From an uncultured Eubacteriales bacterium (GTDB lineage Bacteria > Bacillota > Clostridia > Oscillospirales > Acutalibacteraceae): a stretch of DNA of 31,285 nt. Made by a program: the position numbers and the translations under genes. The stretch's first letter is position 1. Each line of letters begins with the position of its first letter. The DNA lies in contig CAKSCM010000017.1 in assembly GCA_934444365.1 (NCBI GenBank), positions 1 to 31,285 of the forward strand. The letters are read 5' to 3'. The notes below the pieces were generated by a model. It did no database searches, was not told where the DNA came from, and was given only the letters and a program-made list of their open reading frames with translations. Shown one piece after another: positions 21,803 to 31,285 of this stretch.

Positions 21803-24800
21803 ATGGGAGAAATACTCAAAAAAATAGAGGCAGCCCGAGAAAAGCGCAAGGAATACAACGCGAACAGCGCACAACAAACAATCAATAGCGGCGAATTGAC
21901 TACAGCGCAAAAAATTAAACGTGCAAGAACCTACAAGGAGATACGCCCGACCCTTTCGGATGAAGAGTGGGAGAAGTTCCAAAGCGGCACGCTTATCGAT
22001 GAAAATTATCTCAACGGCTTTGTCGATTCGTATAACAACTATCAGACAACGACCGCGAAGGAATACGAGACATTAAAGCCGAGTAATTACAGCTCAATCG
22101 CCCAAAAGTCGGCACAGGAGCGAAGGAGCTTAAAAAATAAGGCGAACGTTATACGTGCGGCGGCACAATATACGGCCGGTTACGATGATGACACCCGTAA
22201 ATACCTGTTGTCTTTGGGCGACAGTGCCGCAAGCGAGTTGGATAATATAAATACTCTATACTCAAACCGCGGCGAGCTTTTCGGTAAATACAAAACCGAT
22301 GAAGCATACGACAGGTTTTTAAAAGCCTCAGACGCCGGTTGGCTCAGCGATGAAGCGGTCACCGACGCCGAGACGGCGCGCAAAAGGGAAGAAGTTTACG
22401 AAGAAAGCAAAAAACGTATAGCCGAGCTCGAAAAACTGACAAAAAGAGGGGCTGAAAACCGTGATTATCTGCTTTTGGAGAAAAGCACGCTTGAAACGGA
22501 AAATCGGCAGTACGAGCGCACGCAAAAGGTGCTTGACGACGCGTATTATATTACGGACCGTGACGATTTCAACGAGCTTGCCCAAAAACGTGACTATATC
22601 AATCCGACCGAAGCAGAGGCGGACGAGTATGACACCCGTACTAAAAACGGCGGTGTGGCCTACTGGGACGCAAATAACGTTCCTCACGATGCCTTCGGCG
22701 ACGTTATAGACGACAGTTATAAAGAAAAACATGCCGCGCCTGTTGTCAATGACAGGTTGGGGTTGTTTTTAGACGCGCAAAATCGCGGCCGTGCCGTTGC
22801 CGAAGACGGAATAAACGGCGAAAATATTTATCAGAAGACCGTTAAAGAGGGTTTGGCAAACGACTGGGGACAGCTTAAGGATGAAGAAATAAATATTTAT
22901 TATGCTTTGTATGCAGCCGAAGGAAAAGAAAAGGCCGACAGTTTTCTCGACGCTATGACGACCGAGCTCAACCGAAGGGCGACCAAAGAGCGTTCCGATA
23001 AGTTGAAGGAAAAAGGCAAACTTGAAATGCACCTTCTTAGCTTAGCGAGCGTTCCGGCAAACACTTTTAGCGGTGCTGTTTCTCTTATAGATGACGCAAT
23101 ACATACCATTAAAGGCGAGGGCATTAATCCATACAACAGTGCTCATTCCATAAGCAACGCTGTAAGTGATATAAGGGGTGAGATGGCTCAGCGTGCTGAT
23201 AAGATGACAAATAACGCAAAAGTTCTCGGTATAGGTCTCGGAGACCTTTACAATACTGCAATGTCGGTTGCTGATTCTCAGTTTACATCGAGGCTTTTCG
23301 GGGCCAGCCCAAAGGCTACCAAAGAAATCAACGATAGAGCGGGTAATATTACAACCTTCTTAATGGGAACGAATGCGGCCGCAACAACAGCCAGGGAAAT
23401 GTATGAAGAAGGAGCAAGCAGAGAACAAATAGCGGTATTATCACTTTTGAGCGGAGCGGTAGAGTGGGCTTCTGAAAGGTATAGTATGGATAAATTGTTT
23501 GGGAAGTTCTACAATAGCGGTCCGCTTTCCGTCAAAAACGTATTGAAAAATACGCTTTTGCAAGCTATTCCGGAGGCGGAGGAGGAAGTGGCGAGTGAGA
23601 TTGCAAATAAAATTTTTGATATTATTTTTCGTGGGAATCAATCGGCTGTTGCAAAGGATTACTACGCGGCGCTTGATTCCGGACAGGATAAAAAACAGGC
23701 AAGTGTAACCGCTTTTAAACACGCTGCTTTGGATGTTTACAAGGCCGGTGTCGGCGGTTTCATTTCGGGCGGACTTATGGGTGCCGGCGCGAGCGTTGCC
23801 GGCGGAATAAATGCCGATAGCCGCCTGACCGAGGACGGAAAAGCCATAAGAACGCAAAACGGCTCCGACGCACTTTATCAGCTTGCTCTCGAGAGGACGG
23901 AAAAAAGCATTAAAAATGCAGCGGCCAAAATGCAAGAGGAAAACACATCGACAAAAGGTTATCAGGCTGCATTAAGCGAGATCGAGGCCGAGGCGGAGGC
24001 TATATTCGATAAGGGCAATTCCGCAACGCCTGAGGACATGAAACGCCTTGAGTTTCTTGTGAATGAGCAGGAGCAACTTACAAAAAAGCTTCGTTCTCTC
24101 GATAAAGCGACCGGGCGGTTATCCTACGAGATAGAAAGGGCAAACGTCAAGGTTAATAAACAGGATGTTAAAAGCCAACTGTCCGAAAAAGGCGGACTGT
24201 CAAAAGGCGAAATAAACACATACGGCGGTATTATAAGCGATCTTATGGAGGGAAACGAGGTAAAGGAGTCGGATATTAAAAAGCTTGAAAGCTCCGAAAC
24301 CGCCTCGGCCGTTTACAAGGATATACTTGAAAACGATAAAAACCCGGTCGCAAGACGTAACGCCAAGCGCACTTTGGCGACCTTAGGGCTTGTGCTGACC
24401 GACAGCGGCGATGTTATCAAAGATAACGTTAATTTATCCGAGGCTTCAAAAAAAGAATCGAAAAGCAAGGGCCTGCCCGATTCGGTCGACCTTTCGGCGG
24501 ATGAAAGTTACGTTTATTCCACCGACGGAGAGGCTCGGACAATAAAGCTTGATACCGAAACGCCGGTTGCCGAGGTGCGGCGCGGAAAGGTTTATCTTAA
24601 CACAAACGACGGTGTTGTTCCGGCCTCGAGTGTCACCTTCGGCAAAAACGACGCCGACGCGGCCGTTATGATTCAGGACTTTGCGGTTCGCTACGGCGCA
24701 CCTATGGCCAACAGGATTATAAAGGCGAGAGCCGGCAGTAATCTTGATATTGCCACCTACATGAGCGCGATGTCCGAGGGGATCGAGTATTACGGGGCAA

Positions 24801-27800
24801 ACGGCATAACGGCCTTTGACCGAAATTCCGCCTTTGCAAAGCTTACGCCTGATCAGCGAGAATTCGCTTACAATGAAGGCAAAAAGTACGCGAAAACAAC
24901 CTTTGCGATCCTCGAAAACGCCGCCAAGAAAAGCGAGACGGCGTATAACCGGAAAATGGGACGGGTGTTTTTCGAAGCCGGTGTAAAGGCGAGGAGCGAG
25001 CTCGAAAAACAAAGCGTAAACCTCGCGAGGGTTGTTTCGGTCGCGACGGGAATTAACATCCGCTTTTTCGATTCCACAAAGGACACCAGAAAATCCAATT
25101 TTAACGGAAGATACGACGGGGCCACCGGTACAATCTGGCTCGATATAAAGGCCGGAGACGCTCACAACGGCCTTGTGTCCTTTGCTATGGCTCATGAGCT
25201 TACCCACTTTGTAAAGCAGTGGAGCCCGTCGAAATACGCGGTTTTGAGCCAGCTTGTAATATCCGAGCTTGAGGCCTCGGGCGCGGACATAAACGAACTC
25301 GTGGAAAAGCAAATGGCAAAAAATAAGAACCTCACACCGAATGAGGCTCTTGAAGAGGTTGTATGTGACGCGCTTGAGAGCATGCTGCTTGATTCGGACA
25401 AGGCTGCTTCGACCCTTGAAAAGCTGTGCAAAAAGGACAAGAGCCTGGCGCAAAAGATCATATCGCATCTGGCGGATATTATAAAGCGCCTGAGGCAGCT
25501 GCTTATAGGTATTGCTCCCGACAGCACCGAGGGCAAAATTTTGCGCGGAATGAAGGATTCGTACGAAAAGCTTGAGACCGCTTTTTCCGAGGCACTCGAG
25601 GAAGCCGCGACGAACCACAAAACCGCCATGAGGAAGAATACGGCTAAGGCTGCAGGAGATACAGGGGCTAATGTCAAGTATTCGGTTCGTCATACGACAG
25701 ACAACAGACCTGTGGCGGTAATTGAAGAGGATATCTTGTCCGGTGTTTCCAAAAATGATTGGATTAAAACGGTAAAAGATGTAATTAAAAACCGTTTTTC
25801 AGGTGGTATACCGGTAAGCGGCAGATTGATTAAGGTTAATATTAAAACACGTGATGAATTTACTATGTCCAAAAACACACGTCATTACCGAAATGCGGAC
25901 AAAACGGTTTACACCGACAAATTCAAATCAGCCGGCGGACTCGATGATATTATCCTTGCGTCCACAAACTACATAAATGAAGCCATGAACCATACGCGTA
26001 ACGATAATTTCAAAGAGTTCGCGCGCGGTGATGTGCTTTTACGTATCGGTAAAAATGATTATTCCGCTAATGTCATAATCGGGTTTACCTCGGGTAATCA
26101 GATGGTTCTTTATGATGTTATAGGGTTCAAACCGGCAAATTTTGCATTAAAAAAGACAAGTGCGAGTTCGCCGTCCAATCACAATGATGTGAAGAACAGT
26201 AGCAACACACTTGTCACAGGAGAAGTCAATGAGACTAACTCCAAAGACAGTATATCCAACCCTGCCGAAAATGTCAACACCGAAGTGCAAATTTCTCAAG
26301 GAAACGGAGAGAAATTTTCCCTGAGGAATAACGCCGAAAACTACGACTACGACACACTTGTTTCAAAACCGGATATGAAAATAACCGAAGTTGATGACAG
26401 TGTACAGTATTCGCCAAATTCAACAACGCGTAAGGAGATTTCCTTACGTGCGTTGGAACAGGCAAAAAAAGTTGGATTCGAAAACAAGAACGGTAACGCC
26501 GTAATTCATGTTACAGACATCGACACAGATGTAATTCTTGGTCTTAAAGCGTTGCGTCACGGTATGGACAGGCGGCTTAGTGTAAACGCACCGATAGCAC
26601 TTAAAGCGGGAGAAATATTAAAAAACGCCATTCGTATAAATGAACTTATACCGCGAAATGAAACAACTGCAGAATCGTATGCACTTATAGGAGCGGCCAA
26701 AAATGCAAAAAACGAACCGTACATAGCACAGTTCGTCGTAAATAGGCATACCAACGAGGTCGATTCGGTAGATGTTTTATACGCTTTTAACGCAAAAACG
26801 GAACCGACTGGGAGCTTATCCCCAGAGTTCGCAACTGCTGAAACAGTTGCTCCTCTAACCGGTTCCGATATCAGTATATCCAATCTGCTTGATTATGTCA
26901 ACAGGTATTTTCCGGATGTTTTGCCGGAGAGCGTTTTAAAACACTTCGGACATACCGAGCGACCGGAGGGGAAAATAGGCGAAAGTGCGTTGTTTTCCCG
27001 TCGATCACCTTATGCAAAAACCGATCGAGAGGCTCTTATTTCGGCGCTTGAACGATCCGAGAAGGTGAGCGATTCGGACAAAGCGAAGCTTAAAGATTAT
27101 AAGGACAAGCTGGATATGCTCGACGGGTTTGAGCGCTATCTTGACGAGATAGGCGAAGAAATGAAGGCGCTTGCCGCCACCGACGGCCGCGACGCTGCAA
27201 GGCTTAAAAGCTTGAAGGTCGAACAGACAAAAACCTTAAATCGCATAAACATTGTCGACCGTCAGCTGTTAAGGCTTGAAAGTACAAGCGCCCTTAAAAC
27301 TCTTGCGGACAGGGAAAGAAAGCTGCTTAAAGCTGAGTATGACGCCGCGCTTAAAGAAAACAGAAATACCATTTCGGCGGCATATAAAGCAGAGATAAAG
27401 GCGCGTATCGAAAAAGGACGCGCCGAAAACGAGCGAAAAAAAGCGGTACACTTTGCCGAGCGCACGGAAAGAATTGCCGAGGATATCCAAAAACGGCTTT
27501 TGCACCCCACGGCAAAGGTGGTTATACCGGAGCCCTTCGCAAAATCGGTCTCGCGTTTTATATCTCAGATGGATTTTTTGAAATATGATAGCGAGGGGAA
27601 TATCAAGGCAACAAAGAGCAACGTAAAAAAAGCAGAAGCGCGCGCTGCCATAACCGAACTCGCCGAGCAGTTAAAGGAAAGCAGCATAGAAAGCACGTAT
27701 GGCCGTCTGGATATTTCGCCGGACATGCTTGAGTGGATCAAAGATATTTCGCAATACTTTGATGACGCTCTAAGCCGCAAGGATGAAATGAGCGTTTACA

Positions 27801-30304
27801 GAATGACGAGCGGTGAAAGCGAAAACCTGTATAAGTTTATGCGGTCGCTGCAAACGGCAATTAATAATGCCTCGCGTGATTATGTTGTTAAATCCGCCAA
27901 CTCGGTGCAGCCGGCTAAGCTCACCATGTCCTATTTACTTCCGCTTGCAAAAGAGCAAAGAGGAAGATTCAGCGAAAACATGTTGAGCAAGGTTTTCAGA
28001 TGGGATTATGCGACGCCGGTGACGGCCCTTGCTCGTTTCGGTAAGGGCGGAGAGATGATTTTCGATGCTCTTGTCAAGGGTCAGGATAAGATGGCTTTTA
28101 ATTCGAAGGCTATAACCGATTTTACCGACAAGGCCTATACCGAAAAGGAAGCGCGAGAGTGGCAGAAACACACCGAAAAGGTCGAAATAGGCGGCAAGGA
28201 ATACGAGGTCACAACCTCAATGCTTATGGCTTTTCACTGCCTTTTGCAACAGGAGGATTCGCGCCGGCATATGCTCGAGGGCGGCGGTATACGCTTCGGG
28301 GATTTGAATGTAAAAGGTAAGAATCTAAGGTATAAAAACACCTTTTTAACCCTCGAAGAAGCACAGAAAATCGACTCCTTGCTCACCGACAGACAAAAGC
28401 AAGTTGCCGAAGCGCTGCAACAGAAAATGGAAACCACGGGCTCAGAGTGGGGCAACGAAATTTCGTTAATACGATTCGGTTACAAAGCCTTCGGCATTAA
28501 AAAATATTTCCCGATACGTACCGTTGCGGAAAACTCCGAGTATTCCGCCGCACAAAAAAGGGCAAACATTTATGCCTTGCTGAATAAATCGTTTACAAAA
28601 GAGCGAAACTTGAAAGCCAATAACGCGATAATCGTCGACGATATTTTCTCGGTATTCAGCGATCATATGGCGGAAATGGCCTTGTATAATGCCTGGGCAT
28701 TGCCGGTTATAGATACTATAAGGTGGCTTAACTATCACGAGGCACAGGACATAGAAAACCAAACGCCTGAAAGCTCGGTCAAAGAATCCTTGCGGCTTGC
28801 TTACGGAAAGCATGCAGAGGAGTACATACGTCGTCTTTTAGAGTCTATAAACAGCCAGTCTGCAGGCGGTCTTTCTGAAAGCTTGGCTTTTAAAAACCTT
28901 CGCATGTTTAACCGTGCGGCGGTGGCCGGAAATGCGCGTGTCGCTGTACAGCAGCCGATATCTATTGTCAGGGCATATGAGTTGATAAACCCGAAATACT
29001 GCACGCCGCTTTTCGGAAAGGCTTATACCGACGCAAAGAACGAAATGCTTGAAAACTCCGGAATAGCGCTGTGGAAGTCAATGGGGTATTATGATGTGGA
29101 TATTTCGCGGCCGCTTGAGACGAAGGTCAAGAAAAATGCCAGCCTTGCTGATAAGGTTACCGAAAAATCTATGTTCATGGCGGAGGCCGGAGATAACTTT
29201 ACATGGACAACTTTGTGGAATGCCTGTAAGAAAGAAACTATGGCAAAGAACCCAGGCATAAACAAAGATGAGCTCATAAGCAAAACCAAGAATAGGTTTA
29301 ACGAGGTTATCTATAGAACACAGGTTGTTGATTCGGTATTAACAAAAGCGCAATGGATGAGATCGAACGGCTTTTGGCATAGGATGACATCATCCTTTAT
29401 GTCGGAAAACCTAACGACTTACAACATGTTTTTAAAGCATTTCGATAACTTTGTTCGTGACAACGCTTTATACGGAACAAAAAAAGCAATCGCTAAAAAC
29501 TTTAAAGGAATTGCATTAACGACGGGACTATGGCTTCTTTCGGATTTCCTTAATGCGCTTGCGACGGCTCCTGTCGACGCCGAGAGGGATGAGGACGACG
29601 ATAAAACGTACGGAGAAAAATTCCTTGAGTCTTTAAAGAGTAACTTTATTCAAAACTTGATCCCCCTTAACATGCTGCCTTATTTTTCGGATATAGTCGA
29701 ATACTTTGCATACGGGAAAAGCGACCGATCTGATCTGCAGATTGCGACCAAAACAATAGACCTGGCAACACAGATTTATAAAACATACAGCGAGTATACA
29801 CCGGCCAAGCTGTACAAGACAATTATAAATGCCCTTTCGCTTGGAAGTGCCGTTTCCGGTCTGCCTATATCCAACGTTTTCCGAGAGTTCAAAAGCCTGT
29901 GGAATACTTTAATGCACGCCTGTGGTTACGATAATCTTCTTATTCAGACATCGGAACATACGGATATTCCGGTGGACGAATACCTCAAGCAGATCAAGAA
30001 AGACGACAAAATGTCTGCCGAAAAGACATATCAAAAGATGATTGAGCTGAAAAAAGAGGATATCAAAAAGCAACGCGAAAGAGATGGCAAGACGGCGCTT
30101 AACGAAAAAGAACTTAAGAAAAAAGCCGAAAGCAGCATAAAATCCTCCGTCTCGTCGCGTTTCAAAAAGCAGTATATCGAAGCACGGAACGACAAAGAAC
30201 GCATGGGAGAAATTCGCTTACAAATGCGTGCGACGGGGCTTTTCGGCAGCGTTTCGGAAATCCTCGCTACCTGTAAGGGTTGGCTTGAGGATTACGAGGA
30301 TTAA
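21803..30304 (+). CDS. Giant polyvalent protein with metallopeptidase and predicted nuclease modules, 2833 aa
   Basis: One uninterrupted frame covers 27% of the window. Residues 1-400 are mostly helical; about 646-670 is a glycine-rich hydrophobic stretch (AGVGGFISGGLMGAGASVAGG). A zinc metallopeptidase has HELTH at 1131-1135 with a downstream acidic EEVVCDAL (from 1184) as likely third ligand. Residues about 1291-1445 and 1541-1715 look like two BECR-fold nuclease-type modules seen in phage polyvalent proteins, joined by a polar linker. A coiled coil spans about 1735-1930. A conserved segment NARVAVQQPISIVRAY near 2382 fits the LPD38-type domain, and 2568-2590 is hydrophobic. Such proteins are thought to travel in the virion and enter the host with the DNA. 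The nuclease calls are moderate confidence. Confidence 0.75.
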   Translation: MGEILKKIEAAREKRKEYNANSAQQTINSGELTTAQKIKRARTYKEIRPTLSDEEWEKFQSGTLIDENYLNGFVDSYNNYQTTTAKEYETLKPSNYSSIAQKSAQERRSLKNKANVIRAAAQYTAGYDDDTRKYLLSLGDSAASELDNINTLYSNRGELFGKYKTDEAYDRFLKASDAGWLSDEAVTDAETARKREEVYEESKKRIAELEKLTKRGAENRDYLLLEKSTLETENRQYERTQKVLDDAYYITDRDDFNELAQKRDYINPTEAEADEYDTRTKNGGVAYWDANNVPHDAFGDVIDDSYKEKHAAPVVNDRLGLFLDAQNRGRAVAEDGINGENIYQKTVKEGLANDWGQLKDEEINIYYALYAAEGKEKADSFLDAMTTELNRRATKERSDKLKEKGKLEMHLLSLASVPANTFSGAVSLIDDAIHTIKGEGINPYNSAHSISNAVSDIRGEMAQRADKMTNNAKVLGIGLGDLYNTAMSVADSQFTSRLFGASPKATKEINDRAGNITTFLMGTNAAATTAREMYEEGASREQIAVLSLLSGAVEWASERYSMDKLFGKFYNSGPLSVKNVLKNTLLQAIPEAEEEVASEIANKIFDIIFRGNQSAVAKDYYAALDSGQDKKQASVTAFKHAALDVYKAGVGGFISGGLMGAGASVAGGINADSRLTEDGKAIRTQNGSDALYQLALERTEKSIKNAAAKMQEENTSTKGYQAALSEIEAEAEAIFDKGNSATPEDMKRLEFLVNEQEQLTKKLRSLDKATGRLSYEIERANVKVNKQDVKSQLSEKGGLSKGEINTYGGIISDLMEGNEVKESDIKKLESSETASAVYKDILENDKNPVARRNAKRTLATLGLVLTDSGDVIKDNVNLSEASKKESKSKGLPDSVDLSADESYVYSTDGEARTIKLDTETPVAEVRRGKVYLNTNDGVVPASSVTFGKNDADAAVMIQDFAVRYGAPMANRIIKARAGSNLDIATYMSAMSEGIEYYGANGITAFDRNSAFAKLTPDQREFAYNEGKKYAKTTFAILENAAKKSETAYNRKMGRVFFEAGVKARSELEKQSVNLARVVSVATGINIRFFDSTKDTRKSNFNGRYDGATGTIWLDIKAGDAHNGLVSFAMAHELTHFVKQWSPSKYAVLSQLVISELEASGADINELVEKQMAKNKNLTPNEALEEVVCDALESMLLDSDKAASTLEKLCKKDKSLAQKIISHLADIIKRLRQLLIGIAPDSTEGKILRGMKDSYEKLETAFSEALEEAATNHKTAMRKNTAKAAGDTGANVKYSVRHTTDNRPVAVIEEDILSGVSKNDWIKTVKDVIKNRFSGGIPVSGRLIKVNIKTRDEFTMSKNTRHYRNADKTVYTDKFKSAGGLDDIILASTNYINEAMNHTRNDNFKEFARGDVLLRIGKNDYSANVIIGFTSGNQMVLYDVIGFKPANFALKKTSASSPSNHNDVKNSSNTLVTGEVNETNSKDSISNPAENVNTEVQISQGNGEKFSLRNNAENYDYDTLVSKPDMKITEVDDSVQYSPNSTTRKEISLRALEQAKKVGFENKNGNAVIHVTDIDTDVILGLKALRHGMDRRLSVNAPIALKAGEILKNAIRINELIPRNETTAESYALIGAAKNAKNEPYIAQFVVNRHTNEVDSVDVLYAFNAKTEPTGSLSPEFATAETVAPLTGSDISISNLLDYVNRYFPDVLPESVLKHFGHTERPEGKIGESALFSRRSPYAKTDREALISALERSEKVSDSDKAKLKDYKDKLDMLDGFERYLDEIGEEMKALAATDGRDAARLKSLKVEQTKTLNRINIVDRQLLRLESTSALKTLADRERKLLKAEYDAALKENRNTISAAYKAEIKARIEKGRAENERKKAVHFAERTERIAEDIQKRLLHPTAKVVIPEPFAKSVSRFISQMDFLKYDSEGNIKATKSNVKKAEARAAITELAEQLKESSIESTYGRLDISPDMLEWIKDISQYFDDALSRKDEMSVYRMTSGESENLYKFMRSLQTAINNASRDYVVKSANSVQPAKLTMSYLLPLAKEQRGRFSENMLSKVFRWDYATPVTALARFGKGGEMIFDALVKGQDKMAFNSKAITDFTDKAYTEKEAREWQKHTEKVEIGGKEYEVTTSMLMAFHCLLQQEDSRRHMLEGGGIRFGDLNVKGKNLRYKNTFLTLEEAQKIDSLLTDRQKQVAEALQQKMETTGSEWGNEISLIRFGYKAFGIKKYFPIRTVAENSEYSAAQKRANIYALLNKSFTKERNLKANNAIIVDDIFSVFSDHMAEMALYNAWALPVIDTIRWLNYHEAQDIENQTPESSVKESLRLAYGKHAEEYIRRLLESINSQSAGGLSESLAFKNLRMFNRAAVAGNARVAVQQPISIVRAYELINPKYCTPLFGKAYTDAKNEMLENSGIALWKSMGYYDVDISRPLETKVKKNASLADKVTEKSMFMAEAGDNFTWTTLWNACKKETMAKNPGINKDELISKTKNRFNEVIYRTQVVDSVLTKAQWMRSNGFWHRMTSSFMSENLTTYNMFLKHFDNFVRDNALYGTKKAIAKNFKGIALTTGLWLLSDFLNALATAPVDAERDEDDDKTYGEKFLESLKSNFIQNLIPLNMLPYFSDIVEYFAYGKSDRSDLQIATKTIDLATQIYKTYSEYTPAKLYKTIINALSLGSAVSGLPISNVFREFKSLWNTLMHACGYDNLLIQTSEHTDIPVDEYLKQIKKDDKMSAEKTYQKMIELKKEDIKKQRERDGKTALNEKELKKKAESSIKSSVSSRFKKQYIEARNDKERMGEIRLQMRATGLFGSVSEILATCKGWLEDYED

Positions 30305-30311
30305 TTCAAAA

Positions 30312-30343
30312 TGCACCGGGGGGATTTAGTTTCTCCCGGTGCA
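30312..30343 (+). other. Hairpin between the giant gene and the tail-fibre gene
   Basis: TGCACCGGG pairs with CCCGGTGCA and the stem extends inward with a wobble and a bulged G. No T run follows. A TATAAT hexamer sits at 30349-30354 without a clear -35 box, so a weak promoter for the following gene is possible but unproven. Confidence 0.5.
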
Positions 30344-30374
30344 GCGGATATAATGTGGAAAAGAGGGTGATTAA

Positions 30375-31285
30375 ATGGATAATGCGGTTTTTAATATATC
30401 GCTGGACGTGCAAAAAACAGCGTCGCAATGCTGTTTGGCGGTAAAAAAAGGCGATACGGCACGGAGTATTATTGCCACCCTTAATTCCGGGGATAAGCCG
30501 TATCCTATTAAGGACGCCGCTTCGGTCGTTTTTACGGCTTTAAAGCCGGACGGCAATGTAATATACAATTCATGCACCGTGTCGGAAGGGAACATAATAT
30601 ACGATTTTACGGCACAAACGGCTGCGGTGTCCGGAGAGCTTCCGTGCGAATTCAGGGTCTACGGGACGGGGAACAAGCTGCTTGTTTCGGCTCGTTTTAC
30701 TTTGCTTGTGGAGAACGCGGTGTACTCCGATTCGTCGGCTGTGGAGTCGTCGAGCGAGTATTCTGCTTTAACCAAAATGGTAAGCGACGGGAATGACCTT
30801 ATAGACGAGCTTACAGAGGCCAAGGAAAACAACAGTTTTTCGGCTTACACATGGGTCAATATTCCGGACAACGTTATTATAAACTGTACGGCTGCAGGCG
30901 CGCCACTCGATCAAAATGGCATGACTTTCGTCGGCCAATTATGGAAAGGGACAACGCCGGTCGCAAAAGACGATAATGTAACGTGCTCGGTATCGTCGTC
31001 GGCTTATGTGACGGCAGGCAAATATGTTCTCAATAACAATCTGACGCTTTATATGTTCCCGAAAGACAGCATACCGATAAACCAGGCGAGCGACAGTATA
31101 TTCCTTACGGTGACCGACGGCGACGTCGAAATCAAAAAGACAATAAGGGTGTCTTATGTTTTTGGCGGTGCGGCCGGTGCCAAAGGCGACAAGGGTGACA
31201 AAGGTGATGACGGCCAAAGCGCCTATGATGCGGCAAAATCGGGCGGATACACCGGAACACAGTCTCAGTTTTACAGCGACCTTGC
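30375..31285 (+). CDS. BppU-like receptor-binding/tail-fibre protein (3' end missing)
   Basis: The frame starts at ATG 30375, behind AGAGGGTGA, and runs off the right edge. The first about 150 residues match the BppU N-terminal domain of Bacillota phages: ISLDVQKTA, KKGDTARSIIATLNSGDKPYP, VVFTALKPDGNVIYN and CEFRVYG. A beta-rich Ig-like section follows. From about residue 266 there is a short collagen-like run, GAKGDKGDKGDDG, then SAYDAAKSGGYTGT, a typical lead-in to fibre tips. BppU in siphoviruses links the baseplate to receptor-binding proteins; here the N-terminus probably anchors the fibre to a short tail. The receptor-binding tip is outside the window. Confidence 0.8.
   Translation, partial: MDNAVFNISLDVQKTASQCCLAVKKGDTARSIIATLNSGDKPYPIKDAASVVFTALKPDGNVIYNSCTVSEGNIIYDFTAQTAAVSGELPCEFRVYGTGNKLLVSARFTLLVENAVYSDSSAVESSSEYSALTKMVSDGNDLIDELTEAKENNSFSAYTWVNIPDNVIINCTAAGAPLDQNGMTFVGQLWKGTTPVAKDDNVTCSVSSSAYVTAGKYVLNNNLTLYMFPKDSIPINQASDSIFLTVTDGDVEIKKTIRVSYVFGGAAGAKGDKGDKGDDGQSAYDAAKSGGYTGTQSQFYSDL

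Noticed and set aside
24446..25693. 415-codon open frame on the - strand
   Set aside because: It lies wholly inside the giant gene, has no family resemblance, and is a shadow caused by codon bias of the + strand gene.
21803..30304. N4-type virion RNA polymerase
   Set aside because: Size and position fit, but no RNA polymerase motifs are visible, whereas the HELTH site is clear.

Overview
The window is one continuous stretch of a tailed-phage genome (free phage or prophage; no integrase or attachment site is visible). Every supported gene is on the + strand, and genes are packed with 4 to 20 base overlaps. A Bacillota (probably gut clostridial) host is suggested by strong AGGAGG-type ribosome binding sites, a Prp-type cysteine protease with matching L27-like cleavage motifs in scaffold and capsid, and a BppU-like tail protein. 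A short-tailed (podovirus-like) particle is inferred from an N4-gp56-like capsid, a P22-like portal, a giant internal-type protein, and the lack of tail-tube or tape-measure genes here.

Region 1 (1-10197) is the early module. It opens with the 3' end of a HEAT-like repeat/DUF5758 gene. Next comes a recombination block: DUF1071 annealing protein, YqaJ-type exonuclease, NinB-like protein, HNH nuclease, SSB. Small regulatory or zinc-ribbon genes follow, with an internally deleted cytosine methyltransferase remnant at 4112-4219. Then come a DUF1064 nuclease, a PAPS-reductase-like/radical SAM pair, a replication initiator with a helicase-loader-like partner, and dUTPase. A strong intrinsic terminator (10196-10241) closes the module.

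Region 2 (10315-18370) is packaging and head: small terminase, large terminase, portal, Prp protease, scaffold, capsid and two small head genes. The large terminase is the standout. It is broken into two separately translated genes by a split intein (Int-N 102 aa, Int-C 35 aa), with a free-standing HNH endonuclease gene between them in a third reading frame. A whole 488-residue terminase would need protein trans-splicing, and the break falls inside the nuclease active-site motif.

Region 3 (18389-31285) holds a tail/connector beta-rich protein, a small hypothetical, a hendecad-repeat protein and a 2833-residue polyvalent protein. The giant carries an HExxH metallopeptidase site, two predicted BECR-like nuclease modules and a C-terminal phage domain. 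Region 3 ends in a truncated BppU/collagen-like receptor-binding gene. RNA hairpins around the capsid genes (over the capsid ribosome binding site, after the capsid gene, and a terminator before the adaptor gene) suggest expression in this operon is graded. No rRNA, tRNA, CRISPR array or insertion sequence was seen, and no gap without a gene exceeds 300 bases.
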